Below, piece after piece: positions 1 to 8,641 of a stretch of DNA of 64,000 nucleotides. The translations under genes were made by a program, and so were the position numbers. How positions within the stretch are numbered: the first letter of the stretch is position 1; each line of letters begins with the position of its first letter. Below the pieces are notes generated by a model. The model was given only the letters and a program-made list of their open reading frames with translations, was not told the DNA's origin and did no database searches. This stretch comes from Phycisphaerae bacterium (GTDB taxonomy: Bacteria; Planctomycetota; Phycisphaerae; UBA1845; PWPN01), in the NCBI GenBank assembly GCA_012729395.1, contig JAAYDF010000244.1:1-64000 (forward strand). Reading direction: 5' to 3'.

Positions 1-141
1 CCGCCGTTCAGTGGCAAGTTGCCAAAGGCGAAGTATCGAGGGTGGCATGGGTCGGTACTCCGACCCGTGGCCAAATGCGGACAGCCACTGGTCTGGGTAC
101 AGACCAGTGCCACCCAGTGCCCCTGAAGTTCGGATGCACCT
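1..141 (-). repeat. palindromic MITE-like element, copy A (cut by window edge)
   Basis: This stretch is nearly identical, in reverse complement, to 6240-6394, with only a handful of mismatches. It keeps the two internal hairpins: the CACTGGTCTG dyad and the GGGTCGG/CCGACCC dyad. It also keeps one terminal repeat (CGGATGCACC at 131-140). The other end lies before the window starts. No coding capacity is credible; the long plus-strand frame through it is a GC-driven shadow of the nuclease gene. It sits downstream of the nuclease stop codon. Confidence 0.8.
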
Positions 142-308
142 GGGGTCGAAATGGAGTATCAGCGGGTAATCCGCGGGCAGGCCGGCGTCATCGTGGAGAA
201 CTCGCCGCCGGCTCGGCCGCTGAGGCGGCGCGGCCAATACCCACGGCCCCACGCCGCCCGGCGATCAGAGCCAAGCCCCGGGCTAAGGACACGGGCCCAT
301 TGCCAGGG

Positions 309-2159
309 TCACGGACAGGTTATAGCCACCGACGAGTTGAGGCGGTTACGGACCGCCACGAGATCGAAAATGTTGACGCTGCCATCGGCGTTGACATCAG
401 CGCGGAAGTTGCCGGTGGCGACCGGCTGGTTAAGCGTGTTGCGCACGTGCACCAAGTCGAAGATGTTCACCATCCCGTCGCCATTCACGTCGCCCTGCAA
501 GACGGAAAAACACAACGTGTCCAGCACCGTCTGGTTGGCAACGTAGGTGCTTTCGATCCCGGCGAAGGCGACGGCAAACATGTCACCGGAAACCACACCG
601 ACCACATCTATGGTCAACTCGTTGCCCTGGATGGCCACGCCGGCAACGCTGCCACTGGTCACGATCACATCAGTCGGATCCAGCCCCCCGACGCCCTGAA
701 TCGGCTGATCGAAGGTGACTACAAGGCGAACGGAGCTGCCAGCGCGGCTTTCGATCGCGTCGGGATGGCCCCCCGTGCCCGTCCGCACATCCACATCGTA
801 CGATCCCGAGGAACCATGCGTCCGTCTCGACACCGCCCCGACAACGCTTGGCCGCTCGCAGGCGTCGCCGATCCCGTCGCCATTTGTGTCCGTCTGGTTG
901 GGGTTATACACAAACGGGCAGTTGTCGCAGTCATCGATCTTCCCGTCGCCGTCATTATCCAGCTCGCACTCGTCGGGGATGCCACTGCTGTTACAGTCGT
1001 TGTCCTCAAGCTCACATTCGTCCGGAATGCCGCTGCTGTTGCAGTCCTGGCTGGTCCCGCCCGAGATATCCAGAGCGTCGTTGACGCCGTTGTGGTTGCA
1101 GTCCGGCCAAGTAGGCACGACCAGATCCATCAGGATCGGCAAATGGTCGGCGGTGTTGGTGGGCGTGGTGTCGTCCTCCTGAAGACCGCTCGCAGCCAAG
1201 GCCGCCGTAGTCATGTTCCGGGTATTGAGCACCATGCGAGCGGCGATTGGAGCAACGCTGTCGGTGTACATGAATCGATCAAGACGGTCCGCGGGATTGG
1301 TACGATCGCTTCTCCAGGTGTTCTCATTGCTCGTGAAGGGATCAACCGGAGTGAGATCAGTCATGTCCGAGCTATCCCAATCGCCCTTGACGTCAGGGCC
1401 ATAGGTGGCCTCATCCTGGATATCACCGGTGAGCAGAGTGATCGCGGGCTGGGGGCCGGTGACCAAGTTGAAGTCGCCCAGCACAACCATCGGGGTATTG
1501 GCCGCCAGGGTGACCAAGCCGCCTGGCTGACGAACCATGCCCAACCAGGCGGCAATCGCGTCGGCGCTCCGCTGGCGGTTCGCTTGATCGCTGCTCGTTC
1601 CGCCCGCTTTGAGGTGTACGCCCAACAGATACAGGTCGGCCCGATAATGTTCATCTGGCAGGTCGGCCAGGGCGATGGTCACGCCACGAATACCCGCGGC
1701 AGGCACCGTGTCCGTCCGTCGCAGGTCCAGCGGATAGCGTGACGCCAGGACCACCCGGCTGCCTGAAGAGAGCCCCAAGTGCACCTGCCATGTGCCTTCG
1801 CTGAACGGTAAAACACTCTGTAGCCGCGAGACGATCTGACCGGCGGTCAAAGAAGAGACGATTTCCTGAAAGCAGATGATGTCTGGATCCAAAGCCGTGA
1901 GAACACGAGCAAATGCCGCATCCTTAGAAGGCTCCTTGATGAATTGCAGGTAGGTGTTGTAGCTGACGATGCGGACATCCGCGGGGTCTACCTTGGAGAA
2001 ATCGCCCGCGGCGGGGTTCCACGCCCAAGCAGTGTGCCCCGCCGGCACCAGCACAGCCGCCACCAGCCCGGCAACGAAAACGCACAGACCAGCCCCCGCC
2101 GTCGGGGTACGAATTGAAGCCTCTCCGCTGTTGCCCACCAACCACCCCTGGACCTTCAT
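309..2159 (-). CDS. secreted endonuclease/exonuclease/phosphatase-family protein with Ca-binding repeats and C-terminal dockerin-like domain
   Basis: The protein has about 616 residues. A hydrophobic signal segment lies at residues 22-45. An EEP-type hydrolase domain follows at about 60-340, with the family landmarks RIVSYNTY, CFQE, GVHLKAG, VVLGDFN and a late DHLPI. These residues normally bind metal and cleave phosphodiesters. Next come thrombospondin-type-3-like Asp/Asn-rich repeats (DCNSSGIPDECE twice, DTNGDGIGDAC), an Ig-like stretch, and two EF-hand-like dockerin repeats (GDVNGDGMVNIFD, ADVNADGSVNIFD). Such tails are frequent in exported planctomycete proteins and suggest cell-surface attachment. 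Substrate is unknown: extracellular nucleic acid or a phospho-compound are both possible. I chose the ATG at 2159 over the longer frame because the signal peptide then lies near the N-terminus. Confidence 0.85.
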   Translation of the reverse strand: MKVQGWLVGNSGEASIRTPTAGAGLCVFVAGLVAAVLVPAGHTAWAWNPAAGDFSKVDPADVRIVSYNTYLQFIKEPSKDAAFARVLTALDPDIICFQEIVSSLTAGQIVSRLQSVLPFSEGTWQVHLGLSSGSRVVLASRYPLDLRRTDTVPAAGIRGVTIALADLPDEHYRADLYLLGVHLKAGGTSSDQANRQRSADAIAAWLGMVRQPGGLVTLAANTPMVVLGDFNLVTGPQPAITLLTGDIQDEATYGPDVKGDWDSSDMTDLTPVDPFTSNENTWRSDRTNPADRLDRFMYTDSVAPIAARMVLNTRNMTTAALAASGLQEDDTTPTNTADHLPILMDLVVPTWPDCNHNGVNDALDISGGTSQDCNSSGIPDECELEDNDCNSSGIPDECELDNDGDGKIDDCDNCPFVYNPNQTDTNGDGIGDACERPSVVGAVSRRTHGSSGSYDVDVRTGTGGHPDAIESRAGSSVRLVVTFDQPIQGVGGLDPTDVIVTSGSVAGVAIQGNELTIDVVGVVSGDMFAVAFAGIESTYVANQTVLDTLCFSVLQGDVNGDGMVNIFDLVHVRNTLNQPVATGNFRADVNADGSVNIFDLVAVRNRLNSSVAITCP

Positions 2160-2428
2160 GTCTGTCGCCTCCGAGTCCCGAAAAATCATAACATCGCCGG
2201 GCGACCGGTCCCTACCAGAAACCGGTCTGTTCCAGATGTCGCAGCAGGTTGCACTACCCCGGCACTGTCTCCGCGTCCCCTCGGCATTATCCTCAAACCG
2301 CGGTGCTAAATCAAGGCAGCAAGGACACTTCCGCCACCGCGACCGCCCCCCACGCGTCCTTCAGCCTTCAGCCGCACCCCTCCTGACAGGATTCGCCCAC
2401 GCGAACCGTCTGTTAAGATGACGGAACA

Positions 2429-3019
2429 ATGGAGAAACACGGTGCCCGATCCAGCAGCCCGGCGACGGCCGACTTCGACCCGGAAATCCCGGTGGTCGAA
2501 GCCATTCGGCACGGGGACGCTTATGCCCTGGCGGAACTCATGCGGCGACAGGGCCGCTGGGTGCGCGGGGTCATCTTCGCGGTCTGCGGGCGGATGGCGG
2601 ACGTGGACGACGTGACCCAGCAGGTGTGGCTGCGGGTCTGGCAGGAGGCACCACGGCTGGCGGAACCGAGTCGCTGGCGAGCGTGGCTGTATCGCATCGC
2701 CCGCAATGCCGCCGTGGACAGCCTCCGAAGCCGGCGGCGGCAACGGACGCTGGTCGAGGCGGTCACGAGCGCGGGCCAGCTTCGTCGCCACGACGAGCCT
2801 CCCGAGACCGTGCTGGCCGGACAGGAGGAGCAGACGCTGGTGCTGGACGCGATTGCGGAGCTACCAGCGTTATACCGCGAGCCCTTCGTGCTGCGGCACC
2901 TGGAGAACTGGAGCTACGCGGAGATCGGGGGTCTGCTGGGGCTGCCGGCGGACACAGTGGAGACCCGGCTGGTGCGTGCGAGAAGAAAGCTGCGAGAGGC
3001 GCTGAAAGGCAAGACCTGA
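2429..3019 (+). CDS. ECF-type RNA polymerase sigma factor
   Basis: At 196 residues this has the size and two-domain plan of an extracytoplasmic-function sigma-70. Region 2 is seen at about residues 25-95 (ADVDDVTQQVWLRVWQ, then WRAWLYRIARNAAVD), which binds core polymerase and the -10 element. Region 4 is at about 135-190 (LPALYREPFVLRHLENWSY, then AEIGGLLGLPADTVETRLVRA), the -35-binding helix-turn-helix. The gene is followed 69 bp downstream by a small single-span membrane protein and then a PDZ protein, a common ECF/anti-sigma/target layout. The regulon and signal cannot be read from sequence. The ATG at 2418 is in another frame, so 2429 is the start. Confidence 0.93.
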   Translation: MEKHGARSSSPATADFDPEIPVVEAIRHGDAYALAELMRRQGRWVRGVIFAVCGRMADVDDVTQQVWLRVWQEAPRLAEPSRWRAWLYRIARNAAVDSLRSRRRQRTLVEAVTSAGQLRRHDEPPETVLAGQEEQTLVLDAIAELPALYREPFVLRHLENWSYAEIGGLLGLPADTVETRLVRARRKLREALKGKT

Positions 3020-3088
3020 CGCAAAATCGCCTCGCCGTGGCGGCCGGCGCGAGTTGGCTCGCGACCTCTGAAAACTGACAGGATTGCG

Positions 3089-3661
3089 ATGGACGAGCGA
3101 ACAGAACAACTCATAAACCGCAAACTCGACGGCGAGTTGACTGAGGCCGAGGTACTGGATCTCGACAAACAGCTCATCAAATCGCCGCAGGCCCGTGCCC
3201 TGCTCGCCGAGTTGGAACAGAACGACGCCGTCGCCGGCCGGGTGCTGCACGACGCCCTGGCTGGCAAGGATACCGACTGGACCACCGCCCAACCCTTGCC
3301 GGCACAACACACGGCTCGCCGATGGTCGTGGAACCGATGGCTCATCGCGGCGGCCGCCTGCGCAGCCCTTGCCGCCGGTCTGGCCCGCGTGGCAATTTGG
3401 CCCGGGTCGCAGGGACCAAATCCCGACAAACAACCGGGCATGTGGGTCGAGGGTCCCCGCAGCGAATCCGGAACGGCTCCTTCGTTGGCGGCTGACGACA
3501 CCCGAACGATGGACGCTTGGTCACACATGGAACTGCTCGATTCAGCCAAAGCCAACCCACATCGCGTGATTGGGGTCATCGATGAAGAAACGCGAAGCGT
3601 GTACCTATTGGAGGTCGAACAACCGCCGCTGCGGGTTACGCCGGTCAGCGTGACCTACTGA
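3089..3661 (+). CDS. putative membrane anti-sigma factor
   Basis: This 190-residue protein directly follows the ECF sigma gene. Its N-terminus (MDERTEQLINRKLDGELTEA) is the short helical, acidic segment that typically starts anti-sigma proteins. I see no HxxxCxxC zinc motif, so it would belong to the non-zinc type. One transmembrane segment lies near residues 85-107 (LIAAAACAALAAGLARVAIW). The rest, about 80 residues with no recognised fold, would be periplasmic. The functional call is an inference from gene order plus topology; the sequence alone is not diagnostic. Its job would be to sequester the sigma factor at the inner membrane until a signal arrives. Confidence 0.6.
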   Translation: MDERTEQLINRKLDGELTEAEVLDLDKQLIKSPQARALLAELEQNDAVAGRVLHDALAGKDTDWTTAQPLPAQHTARRWSWNRWLIAAAACAALAAGLARVAIWPGSQGPNPDKQPGMWVEGPRSESGTAPSLAADDTRTMDAWSHMELLDSAKANPHRVIGVIDEETRSVYLLEVEQPPLRVTPVSVTY

Positions 3662-3749
3662 CCCGAGACGGGCAATGCGGATTGATGAGCCACGGACTCC
3701 ATCCTGCGGCCGGTAGAAGACGCCGTACGCCGATTGAGGAGATCAAGCC

Positions 3750-5003
3750 ATGAGAACCGTCCCATCACTTGTTGCCGCGAGCGCGGCGATCTGCCTGCTC
3801 GCAAGCCCTTCAGCGTTCAGCGGTCAGCCGCTGGCCTCCCGATTACCGACGTGGATCGGCGTACAGCTTGAGCCCGTGCCTCCCCCACTCGCCAGCCAGC
3901 TCAAGCTCGCCGAGGGTCTGATGGTACGAAACCTGTTCGTGGGTAGTCCCGCGGACCAAGCGGGATTGCGGCAGTACGACGTGCTCGTGGAGGCGGATGG
4001 CGAGGCGATCAGTAGCGACGTGCGTGCCTTCTCACGCGTCGTGCAGGGCAAGAGTACGGGGGACGTTCTGGCTCTGACCCTGTACCGTGAGGGTCAGCGA
4101 ATAGCCGTCGAGATTCGGCTGGACGCCCAGCCGGAGGACTGGCCGACACAGGAGCTCAAATACGGCGAGCCGCCCATGGCCGCACCGGGACTGCACGGCC
4201 GCATTCTGCGACGCGGCCCTGGAGGCTGGGAGGTCGAGGATCTCGGCCCGCTACCGCCGGGGCCTGGCTGGACCGGTCAACTGCGACAGTATGTCGACCG
4301 GCTGTTCCCCGAGCCCGTCGAGGAGGCCGTGGAGTGCCGACGGGTGCAGAAGGATGGGAGCGTGTTGCAGGTCCGGCGCCATGCAGACGGCACCGTCGTG
4401 GTCAAAAGGTATAGGGATGCGGACGGCGAACGATCGGCCGAGGTGAAAACCTATCGTGATATCGAAGAGCTGAGAAAGGTTGATCCGGAGGCCAACGACT
4501 TGCTGGAGTCGTCGCGGCAAGAACGGGCCGTTCTCCGTCGCCCCAACCCGCGAGGGCGATGGTCCTGGCCCCCGAGACTGCCCAAACCCGACGATAGCCG
4601 CAGTTGGGATGAACTGGAGAAATCGCTCGACGAATGGCGGGCGCAGATCGACGAGTTCCGCAAGAATGCCCGGCGATGGCGAGCCGAAGCTGAAGCGGCG
4701 ATCCGCGAGGGCCAGTGGGATCAGCGCTGGCGTGAATGGTACGACCGGTTCTTCCAGGGGCCGATGGAGGAACTCGAGCTGCCAGAGGCGCCCCTGCCCG
4801 AGGAATCAGAGCCGCAACCGCAGCCCGAGACCGCGGAGCCGCCCATACGTTTCGAGCTGCACACCGACGGGCGGATCACCGTTCACCTGCGTCAGGGCAG
4901 TGCGGAGATGGTCCAGACCTATGAGTCGGAGGAGAATTTCCGTCAGGCTGCCCCTGAGCTGCACGAGTCCTACCGCCAATTGCGGGAGACTCTCATTCGC
5001 TGA
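3750..5003 (+). CDS. exported PDZ-domain protein, no protease domain
   Basis: The protein has 417 residues with a cleavable-looking signal peptide (residues 1-25, ending SAFSG). A PDZ domain covers about 33-125, with the substrate-binding-loop region at EGLMVRNLFVGSPADQAGL and the later DVLVEADGEAI. Unlike HtrA-type proteins it has no trypsin-like domain. The remainder is highly charged, Trp/Arg/Glu-rich and probably helical (residues 260-330), ending in a short beta-like segment. It lies 88 bp downstream of the anti-sigma-like gene, so it may belong to the same operon and act in envelope sensing, for example by binding exposed C-termini. That role is an inference. An AGGAG lies about 10 bases before the ATG. 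Confidence 0.7.
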   Translation: MRTVPSLVAASAAICLLASPSAFSGQPLASRLPTWIGVQLEPVPPPLASQLKLAEGLMVRNLFVGSPADQAGLRQYDVLVEADGEAISSDVRAFSRVVQGKSTGDVLALTLYREGQRIAVEIRLDAQPEDWPTQELKYGEPPMAAPGLHGRILRRGPGGWEVEDLGPLPPGPGWTGQLRQYVDRLFPEPVEEAVECRRVQKDGSVLQVRRHADGTVVVKRYRDADGERSAEVKTYRDIEELRKVDPEANDLLESSRQERAVLRRPNPRGRWSWPPRLPKPDDSRSWDELEKSLDEWRAQIDEFRKNARRWRAEAEAAIREGQWDQRWREWYDRFFQGPMEELELPEAPLPEESEPQPQPETAEPPIRFELHTDGRITVHLRQGSAEMVQTYESEENFRQAAPELHESYRQLRETLIR

Positions 5004-5187
5004 TTCATTGGGATCCACGTGAACTGCTCGAAGCCGTCCGGCGCTTCTCTGTACCCGAGTCCGCGCCGTGACTACCCCCTGTCTTGGCCGCCCGCTAAGA
5101 TACCGAGGCATAAGGATTGCGGACGGCGGGTGAGCCCAGGGTTACCCCATCCGCAAGGACAAGCGCGTGGCACCAGAGGCAAATCGC

Positions 5188-6216
5188 ATGACACCGGATC
5201 CATTCATCCTGCGGCGGGCATTCTTGAAAACAGTGGCATCCGCGGGGGCGGCAGCGATGCTAGCAGGGTGCGATCGATCTAAGCCGTCCGACGGCATGGC
5301 CAAGAAACCGGCCGACCAAGCCGCGACGCAAACCGGCGTGGACCAGAGCGAACAACTCGCGCCGACCGCCCGGCTGAAAATAGCGACGTGCACCGAGCCC
5401 TGGCGGGATCAGCCGATCGAAGATGTGATCCGGCTTGCCGGCGAGTTGGGCTTCGATGGCGTGGAACTCGCTCACTTCACCATCGCCGACGATGTGCGGG
5501 AGATATCCGCCGACCGCCGCAGAGAGATGGCTCGGGCCGCCTCCGAAGCCGGCATCGAAATCGTCGGGCTTCACTGGCTGTTCGTCTCGCCCAAGGGACT
5601 GCACCTGACCACCCCGGACGCCGAGGTTCGCCAGAAAGCGGCGGATTACATCAAGCACTTGGCGGACTTCTGCGGCGACCTCGGCGGCAGGGTGATGATC
5701 TTCGGATCACCCAAGCAGCGGAGCACCGAGCCGCCTAACACCTTCGAGGAAGGCTGGAAGCGGGCCAAGGAGGTGTTCCTGACGACCGGCGACACGCTCG
5801 CCGCCCGCGATGTCACGCTCTGTATCGAGGCCCTGGCCCCCGCGGAGACCAACTTCGTCAATACGCTCGATGAGGCGACCCGGCTGGCGGACGAGATCGG
5901 ACACCCGAACATCGACGTGATGCTCGATACCAAGGCCATGTCGTTCATGCCCGAGGGTGTGCTGACGACCATCCAGCGGTTCGGTGCACGGGCCAAGCAC
6001 TTCCACGCCAACGAGGCAGGCGGCAAAGGGGTCGGCATGCCGATCGGCCCGAATGAGCCGGCTGCCATCGACTTCAAGCAAGCCGTCGCCGCCTTGGTGG
6101 CTACCGGCTACCACCGCTGGATCTCGCTGGAGCCCTTCGATTACAGCCCTGACCCGACCACCGTCGCCCGCACCGGCCTCAAGGTCATCCAGGAGGCCCT
6201 GGCCGCCGCCGGCTGA
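5188..6216 (+). CDS. Tat/lipoprotein sugar phosphate isomerase/epimerase-like TIM-barrel protein
   Basis: About 342 residues. The N-terminus has a twin-arginine motif (RRAFLKT) followed by a hydrophobic stretch and a lipobox (LAGC), so the protein is probably exported by Tat and lipid-anchored. The body matches the xylose-isomerase-like/AP-endonuclease-2 TIM barrel: ATCTEPWRDQ, GFDGVELAHF, CIEALAP, VMLDTKAM, KHFHANE and WISLEPF hold the Glu, Asp and His residues that usually bind a divalent metal. Such proteins isomerise or epimerise keto-sugars; the exact sugar is unknown. The ATG at 5188 is preferred over the GTG at 5167 because AGAGG lies 8 bases upstream and the Tat motif is then close to the N-terminus. 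The stop is followed within 25 bp by a palindromic element. Confidence 0.85.
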   Translation: MTPDPFILRRAFLKTVASAGAAAMLAGCDRSKPSDGMAKKPADQAATQTGVDQSEQLAPTARLKIATCTEPWRDQPIEDVIRLAGELGFDGVELAHFTIADDVREISADRRREMARAASEAGIEIVGLHWLFVSPKGLHLTTPDAEVRQKAADYIKHLADFCGDLGGRVMIFGSPKQRSTEPPNTFEEGWKRAKEVFLTTGDTLAARDVTLCIEALAPAETNFVNTLDEATRLADEIGHPNIDVMLDTKAMSFMPEGVLTTIQRFGARAKHFHANEAGGKGVGMPIGPNEPAAIDFKQAVAALVATGYHRWISLEPFDYSPDPTTVARTGLKVIQEALAAAG

Positions 6217-6239
6217 TCGACACGGCCGCCCCGCAGGCG

Positions 6240-6394
6240 AAGGGGTGCATCCGAATTTCGGGGGCACTGGGTGGCACTGGTCTGTACCCAGACCAGTGGC
6301 TGTCCGCATTTGGCCACGGGTCGGAGTACCGACCCATGCCACCCTCGATACTTCGCCTTTGGCAACTTGCCACGGAACGGCGGATGCACCCCTT
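6240..6394 (+). repeat. palindromic MITE-like element, copy B (complete)
   Basis: The element is bounded by perfect 14-bp inverted repeats: AAGGGGTGCATCCG at 6240-6253 and its complement at 6381-6394. Inside are two further perfect hairpins: CACTGGTCTG/CAGACCAGTG (6275-6298) and GGGTCGG/CCGACCC (6318-6335). It encodes nothing. Copy A at 1-141 is in the opposite orientation. Terminal repeats and small size suggest a non-autonomous mobile element or a REP-type unit. No transposase is present in the window. Confidence 0.82.
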
Positions 6395-6732
6395 ATGGGC
6401 GCTCAAGCCGTTGCGGGGCTTGACATTCCGTCGTATCCCCGCTAATCAGGAGTGTTCTGCGGCGGGGGTGGGCAGGCGAAGCACGGTGAAAGATCCGCAG
6501 GCTTCTGCTGTGGCGCGAACCCAGGCCGCTTTGGTAGCGTAGCTAGCAACGACGCGGGTTGGCGAGGTCACCGTCTGGTCTTCGCAACCTTATTCTTTAC
6601 AGATAGTTATGCGTGTCGGCGCTGCTGGTGGCCGCCGCAAGGTGATCGCCTGGGCCGGATGGCGGGTGCAACCTGCTCATCGGCCGGGCCGGGCGTAAAG
6701 GTTCAGGGTCAAACTGGGGAACCGGCGACAAC
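6395..6732. other. intergenic region upstream of the ABC operon
   Basis: About 340 bp with no convincing gene. The only signal I can support is a sigma-70-like promoter at its left end (6420-6448), which would leave a long untranslated leader of roughly 280 bases before the ABC ATPase. The right part contains an AT-richer patch near 6585-6610 without clear promoter spacing. Confidence 0.5.
6420..6448 (+). promoter_or_regulatory. candidate sigma-70 promoter for the Gld-type ABC operon
   Basis: TTGACA at 6420-6425 and TAATCA at 6443-6448 are separated by 17 bp. The -35 is perfect and the -10 is moderate. It points toward the ABC ATPase gene and starts 26 bp after the palindromic element. Confidence 0.45.
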
Positions 6733-7683
6733 ATGATCACAGTCAAACAACTCACCAAGACGTACGGAGCGCACAAGGCGGTCGACAACGTCTCCTTCAG
6801 TGTCCAGAAGGGTGACATCGTCGGCTTCCTGGGGCCCAACGGGGCCGGCAAGAGCACGACGCTGCGCGTGTTGACCTGTTATCACCCCGCCACCAGCGGG
6901 ACGGCCACCGTCGCAGGGTACGACGTGCTGACCCAGTCCATGGAGGTCCGCCGCCGGATCGGCTACCTGCCCGAGAGCAACCCGCTGTATCCGGAGATGC
7001 GTGTGCGCGAGTACCTCGATTTTCGCGGCAAGCTCCGCGGTATGTCGCGCGGTGATCGGGCGGCGGCCATCAGCCGCGTCACCGAAGCTTGCTGGTTGGG
7101 CGAGTTCATCCAACGTCCGATCGGCCAGTTGTCCAAGGGCATGAAGCAGCGAGTCGGGCTGGCGGATGCCCTGCTGCATGATCCCCAGGTATTGATCCTT
7201 GACGAGCCCACGATCGGTCTGGACCCCAACCAGATCCGCAAGACTCGCCAGCTTATCGGTGATCTCGCCAAGCGGCACACGATCATCCTCAGTTCGCATA
7301 TCCTGCCGGAAGTCGAGGCGATCTGCGAACGGCTGATTATCATCGCCGGCGGCAAGATCCGGGCGAGCGGTTCGATCGGCGAGGTGCGCAATCGCATCGT
7401 CGGGGCTTCGCGGCTGATCGCGGAGATTCGCGGCCCGGTCCAGCAGGTGCAGGACGGGGTTCGCAAGATTGCCGGCGTGAAGAGCGTGGACGTGCACGCG
7501 GCCGACGGCTGGAACCGGTTGCATATCGGCAGCGACGAGGGCCGCGATGTCCGCGAGGAGATTGCCGCCTTGGCTGCCCGGAGCAACTGGGGGTTGCGGG
7601 AACTGCGGCTCGAGGTCGGCAGTCTCGAGGAGTTCTTCACGCAGATCACCGCCAAGGCGGCCGGAGCCGAGGCCGCCGAGTGA
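6733..7683 (+). CDS. ABC transporter ATP-binding protein, GldA type
   Basis: This 316-residue protein is an ABC-2-class ATPase. It shows Walker A (GPNGAGKST, about residues 36-44), the Q-loop region, a GldA-like signature (LSKGMKQRVGLA, about 134-145), Walker B (VLILDEPTIGLDP, about 154-166) and the switch His in SSHILPEVE. A C-terminal regulatory extension of about 90 residues follows. It would drive the permease encoded next. With the permease, the GldG-like protein and the DUF4340 protein it forms a four-gene system of the type annotated as gliding-motility-associated. In Planctomycetes that name is by homology only, and the cargo is unknown. Confidence 0.9.
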   Translation: MITVKQLTKTYGAHKAVDNVSFSVQKGDIVGFLGPNGAGKSTTLRVLTCYHPATSGTATVAGYDVLTQSMEVRRRIGYLPESNPLYPEMRVREYLDFRGKLRGMSRGDRAAAISRVTEACWLGEFIQRPIGQLSKGMKQRVGLADALLHDPQVLILDEPTIGLDPNQIRKTRQLIGDLAKRHTIILSSHILPEVEAICERLIIIAGGKIRASGSIGEVRNRIVGASRLIAEIRGPVQQVQDGVRKIAGVKSVDVHAADGWNRLHIGSDEGRDVREEIAALAARSNWGLRELRLEVGSLEEFFTQITAKAAGAEAAE

Positions 7684-7828
7684 CTCGCGATTTCGCCGAC
7701 GCTCTGAACGGCCCCGAAAGGCTCGTCTGGTCGGCTTGGGCGGGAAGCCTGCGGAGTATGAGATAGCGCAAGGGGCGGCCCCGAAGAAACTGGTCGCCGC
7801 GAGTTAGTCATACAGAGGTTCGAGTACC

Positions 7829-8641
7829 ATGTCATCTGAGACGCAAGCGGGAATCAAGACGGTGGGGGGCGCGGCCGCCGCGATGCGGTCGGGGCCCGAT
7901 ACAAGCACAGGGGGAGGCAGCCTGACCATGGTCTGGGCCCTCGCTCAGCGCGAGTTGGCGGCCTTGTTCTATTTGCCCATCGCCTATGTGGTTGGGGCGA
8001 TTTTCCTTGGGGTGACGGGGTGGTTCTTCATGAACGAGACCCTGGTGCCCGGGCAGGAGGCAAGCCTGCGAGCCCTGATGGAGCGTATGGCGGGCCTGCT
8101 GGTCTTCGCTCTGCCGTTGCTGACCATGCGATCCCTCGCCGACGACTACGCCAACGGCACCATCGAGACGCTGATGACCGCGCCGGTCACCGACGCCGCC
8201 GTCGTCGTGGGCAAGTTCCTGGGCGCGATGCTGTTCTACCTTGTGCTCCTGGCCGCGACGCTGTTGCATGTGGTCCTGATGGCCTCGCACGCCGCTCCCG
8301 TCGGCACGGTGGTGCTGGTCGGGTACCTGGGCATGATCCTGCTCGGCGGGTTGTTCATCGCCGTCGGGATCTTCGCGAGCAGTTGCACCCGGCACCAGCT
8401 CCTGGCCGCGATTCTGGCGATCATCATCCTGGCGATCTTCACCTTCCTGGTCGATGCCGGCGCCGAGTATGCGGGTTACGCCTGGCTCCGCAACGTGTGT
8501 GCCTATGTCAATATCTTCTGGCATTTTGCGGACTTCACCAAGGGCATCATTGATTCCAGGAGCGTCATCTTCCTCGGATCGGGCATCATCTTCTTCCTGT
8601 TCCTGGCCACGAAAGTCATGGAGTCTCGACGATGGCGGTAA
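7829..8641 (+). CDS. ABC-2 type permease, GldF-like
   Basis: A 270-residue membrane protein with about six hydrophobic spans, for example LFYLPIAYVVGAIFLGVTGWFF, LLVFALPLLTMRSLAD and LLAAILAIIILAIFTFLVDA. The RSLADDYANGTIETLMTAPV stretch is the conserved cytosolic coupling segment of this permease family. The first 30 residues are polar and Gly/Ala-rich, so a downstream start such as MVWALAQRE (near 7928) cannot be excluded. An AGAGG about 10 bases before 7829 supports the first ATG. The end overlaps the GldG-like gene by 10 bases, consistent with translational coupling. Confidence 0.88.
   Translation: MSSETQAGIKTVGGAAAAMRSGPDTSTGGGSLTMVWALAQRELAALFYLPIAYVVGAIFLGVTGWFFMNETLVPGQEASLRALMERMAGLLVFALPLLTMRSLADDYANGTIETLMTAPVTDAAVVVGKFLGAMLFYLVLLAATLLHVVLMASHAAPVGTVVLVGYLGMILLGGLFIAVGIFASSCTRHQLLAAILAIIILAIFTFLVDAGAEYAGYAWLRNVCAYVNIFWHFADFTKGIIDSRSVIFLGSGIIFFLFLATKVMESRRWR

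Noticed and set aside
42-1742. 566-codon plus-strand open frame opposite the nuclease gene
   Set aside because: It runs antisense to a gene with clear domain motifs, is low in any recognisable family sequence, and arises from high GC at third positions.
1-6394. Composite transposon bounded by the two palindromic elements
   Set aside because: No transposase in or beside the elements, and the enclosed genes look like ordinary chromosome genes. Kept only as a repeat observation.
6240-6394. Rho-independent terminator of the isomerase gene
   Set aside because: The dyads are part of a repeated element with its own terminal repeats and no T-run follows; termination by it remains possible but unsupported.
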